DNA from: Diplonema papillatum
Taxonomy: Eukaryota > Euglenozoa > Diplonemea > Diplonemida > Diplonemidae
Reading direction: 5' to 3'
Assembly (NCBI GenBank): GCA_030068145.1
Contig: JAPJBO010000161.1
Location: forward strand, 186,001-250,000
DNA length: 64,000 nucleotides
Positions 62,936-64,000 of the stretch are shown here, piece after piece; positions within the stretch are counted from its first letter, which is position 1; each line of letters opens with the position of its first letter. The translations under genes were made by a program, and so were the position numbers. The notes under the pieces were generated by a model. That model searched no databases and had not been told where the DNA came from. It worked only from the letters and a program-made list of their open reading frames with translations.

Positions 62936-63327
62936 TTGTGGCAGTTTCTGTTTCCGTCCTGCGTGTTTCCGAGTTGGGGCTTGCTTGCTCGGATAATCGT
63001 CACACATAAGAACCTGCGAGGGAGAAAAGGAAGTGCGCCGAATCATCTGGCGATTCCTCGCCATCAAACTGCACATCTGACGTGAAGCGCGCACCGGAGA
63101 CAACCAGTAGTGCACAGAGGTAGTCTGCAGCGGCTTGTGCTGTCTATCGTCACAGATTCTTGCTGCGTAACAAGTTCAAACACATAAGACTACTGCCGAA
63201 GAAGACGCCAACCCCCGATTATCTGTGCCGTGTCAGGAGCGCGAGCCTGCGAAATACAGCCCCGAAAAATACAGTTTTTCGGAGGGGGTGGGGTCGCCGA
63301 CTGCTCCTGTGGTCTGCACGGTGAGAC

Positions 63328-63436
63328 CCAGCATCGGAAGCTGGAGGTAAAGAGGGTGTGCCCGAGTCACACCCGAAAAGCCGGTGTGACACCCGCTTTT
63401 TCAACTCCAGCTTTAGCTCCAGATTCAGAGGATGGA
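63328..63436. mobile_element. Foldback element family I, copy
   Basis: CCAGCATCGGAAGCTGGAGG ... AACTCCAGCTTTAGCTCCAG; interior AGTCACACCCGAAAAGCCGG. Nearly the same as 48331-48434. Confidence 0.75.
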
Positions 63437-63524
63437 ATCCGCCGTGTGGCCAGTGCGGTTCGCATGGCCAGTGTGGTTCGCACTTGACCAACAGGTCCAG
63501 CCCCCGCACGCCAAGCCCTGGCTT

Positions 63525-63605
63525 AAGGTGTCCGAGTGATCGCTCATCAGATCCCACAACACAGGGTGTCGGTTCATCTTGACAGCAGGACGGTGGCCAT
63601 GGAAG
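63525..63605 (-). pseudogene. Gene fragment Z, second copy
   Basis: The minus frame HRPAVKMNRHPVLWDLMSDH matches 59940-60005. The remaining sequence to 64000 has no recognisable feature apart from AGAGTTGAAGCTACG (63828), distantly like repeat E. Confidence 0.4.
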
Positions 63606-64000
63606 TCGGCTTCCGATAATGAGTGTGTGTAGGGTACGTGGTCCACCCCACGAAGTCGTTGCACTTTGGTGTTGATCATGTCACTCTTCCACCCAGTATT
63701 TGATAAGTTGCTTGGCTTTCAGTTGAAAAGGGTTTTCCTTTTCGTCTCTCTCGTTCGTGACTTGTGCATGTATCATTCTCTGCCCATGCTTTCATATGCT
63801 TTCAAGGCAGTGGGTGCCCATTTTCTTTAGAGTTGAAGCTACGAAAAAAAGCTAGGAACGAAATCGTCTTCTGGTGAAGGAAGAATGTTCCCCGCGGCGG
63901 CATTTTCTTTTTGCGTTTAGCGGGACGGGGGTTGAGCTCACTTCGCTGCGCCGCGCAGCGTGAATGATTGTCGGTTGCTTGGGTTTACGTCGCGTGCGGA

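Overview
This window looks like nuclear DNA of a unicellular eukaryote. The evidence is: proteins of eukaryotic type (mitochondrial trifunctional enzyme alpha subunit with a presequence-like N-terminus, a CRAL-TRIO/Sec14 lipid-transfer protein, PDZ plus RanBP2-like zinc finger, PH-like domain); two genes that only make sense if GT-AG introns are removed; a fragment of eukaryotic 18S rRNA; and large intergenic spaces full of microsatellites, poly-T/poly-A runs and short inverted-repeat elements. Coding exons are very GC-rich at third codon positions, while the spacers are mixed and homopolymer-rich. Every confidently recognised gene lies on the minus strand. One-directional genes with few introns would fit Euglenozoa (for example a diplonemid), but I found no spliced-leader gene and this placement is only a guess.

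Layout: 1-2.3 kb dispersed repeats; 2.35-6.0 kb a two-exon PDZ/zinc-finger gene; 6.7-7.4 kb a 621-bp hAT-like non-autonomous transposon with 8-bp target duplications; 7.4-12.4 kb repeats and a 220-bp satellite; 12.8-15.2 kb HADHA-type gene; 15.2-21.2 kb dispersed repeats and miniature inverted-repeat elements (MITEs); 21.2-29.8 kb a two-exon CRAL-TRIO gene with a 5.4-kb repeat-filled intron that also holds a broken hAT transposase; 29.8-31.3 kb decayed tandem copies of its 5' end; 33.0-36.7 kb a PH-like gene with an internal 51-residue repeat, flanked by copies of its own ends; 38.9-40.8 kb two candidate exons of an unrecognised gene; 44.2-47.2 kb a lipid-binding-like gene flanked by a 364-bp tandem array of its 3' end, an 18S fragment and a copy of its 5' end; 47.2-64 kb mostly repeats, MITEs, a 265-bp (TG)n tract and scattered gene fragments.

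The most striking feature is that nearly every gene is surrounded by tandem or nearby partial copies of its own first or last exon, intact next to the gene and more decayed further out. The same kind of exon fragment is found dispersed elsewhere, in one case between the terminal inverted repeats of a small transposon-like element. The genes do not form a pathway: one is mitochondrial beta-oxidation, two look like lipid or membrane binding, and one is a multi-domain scaffold.
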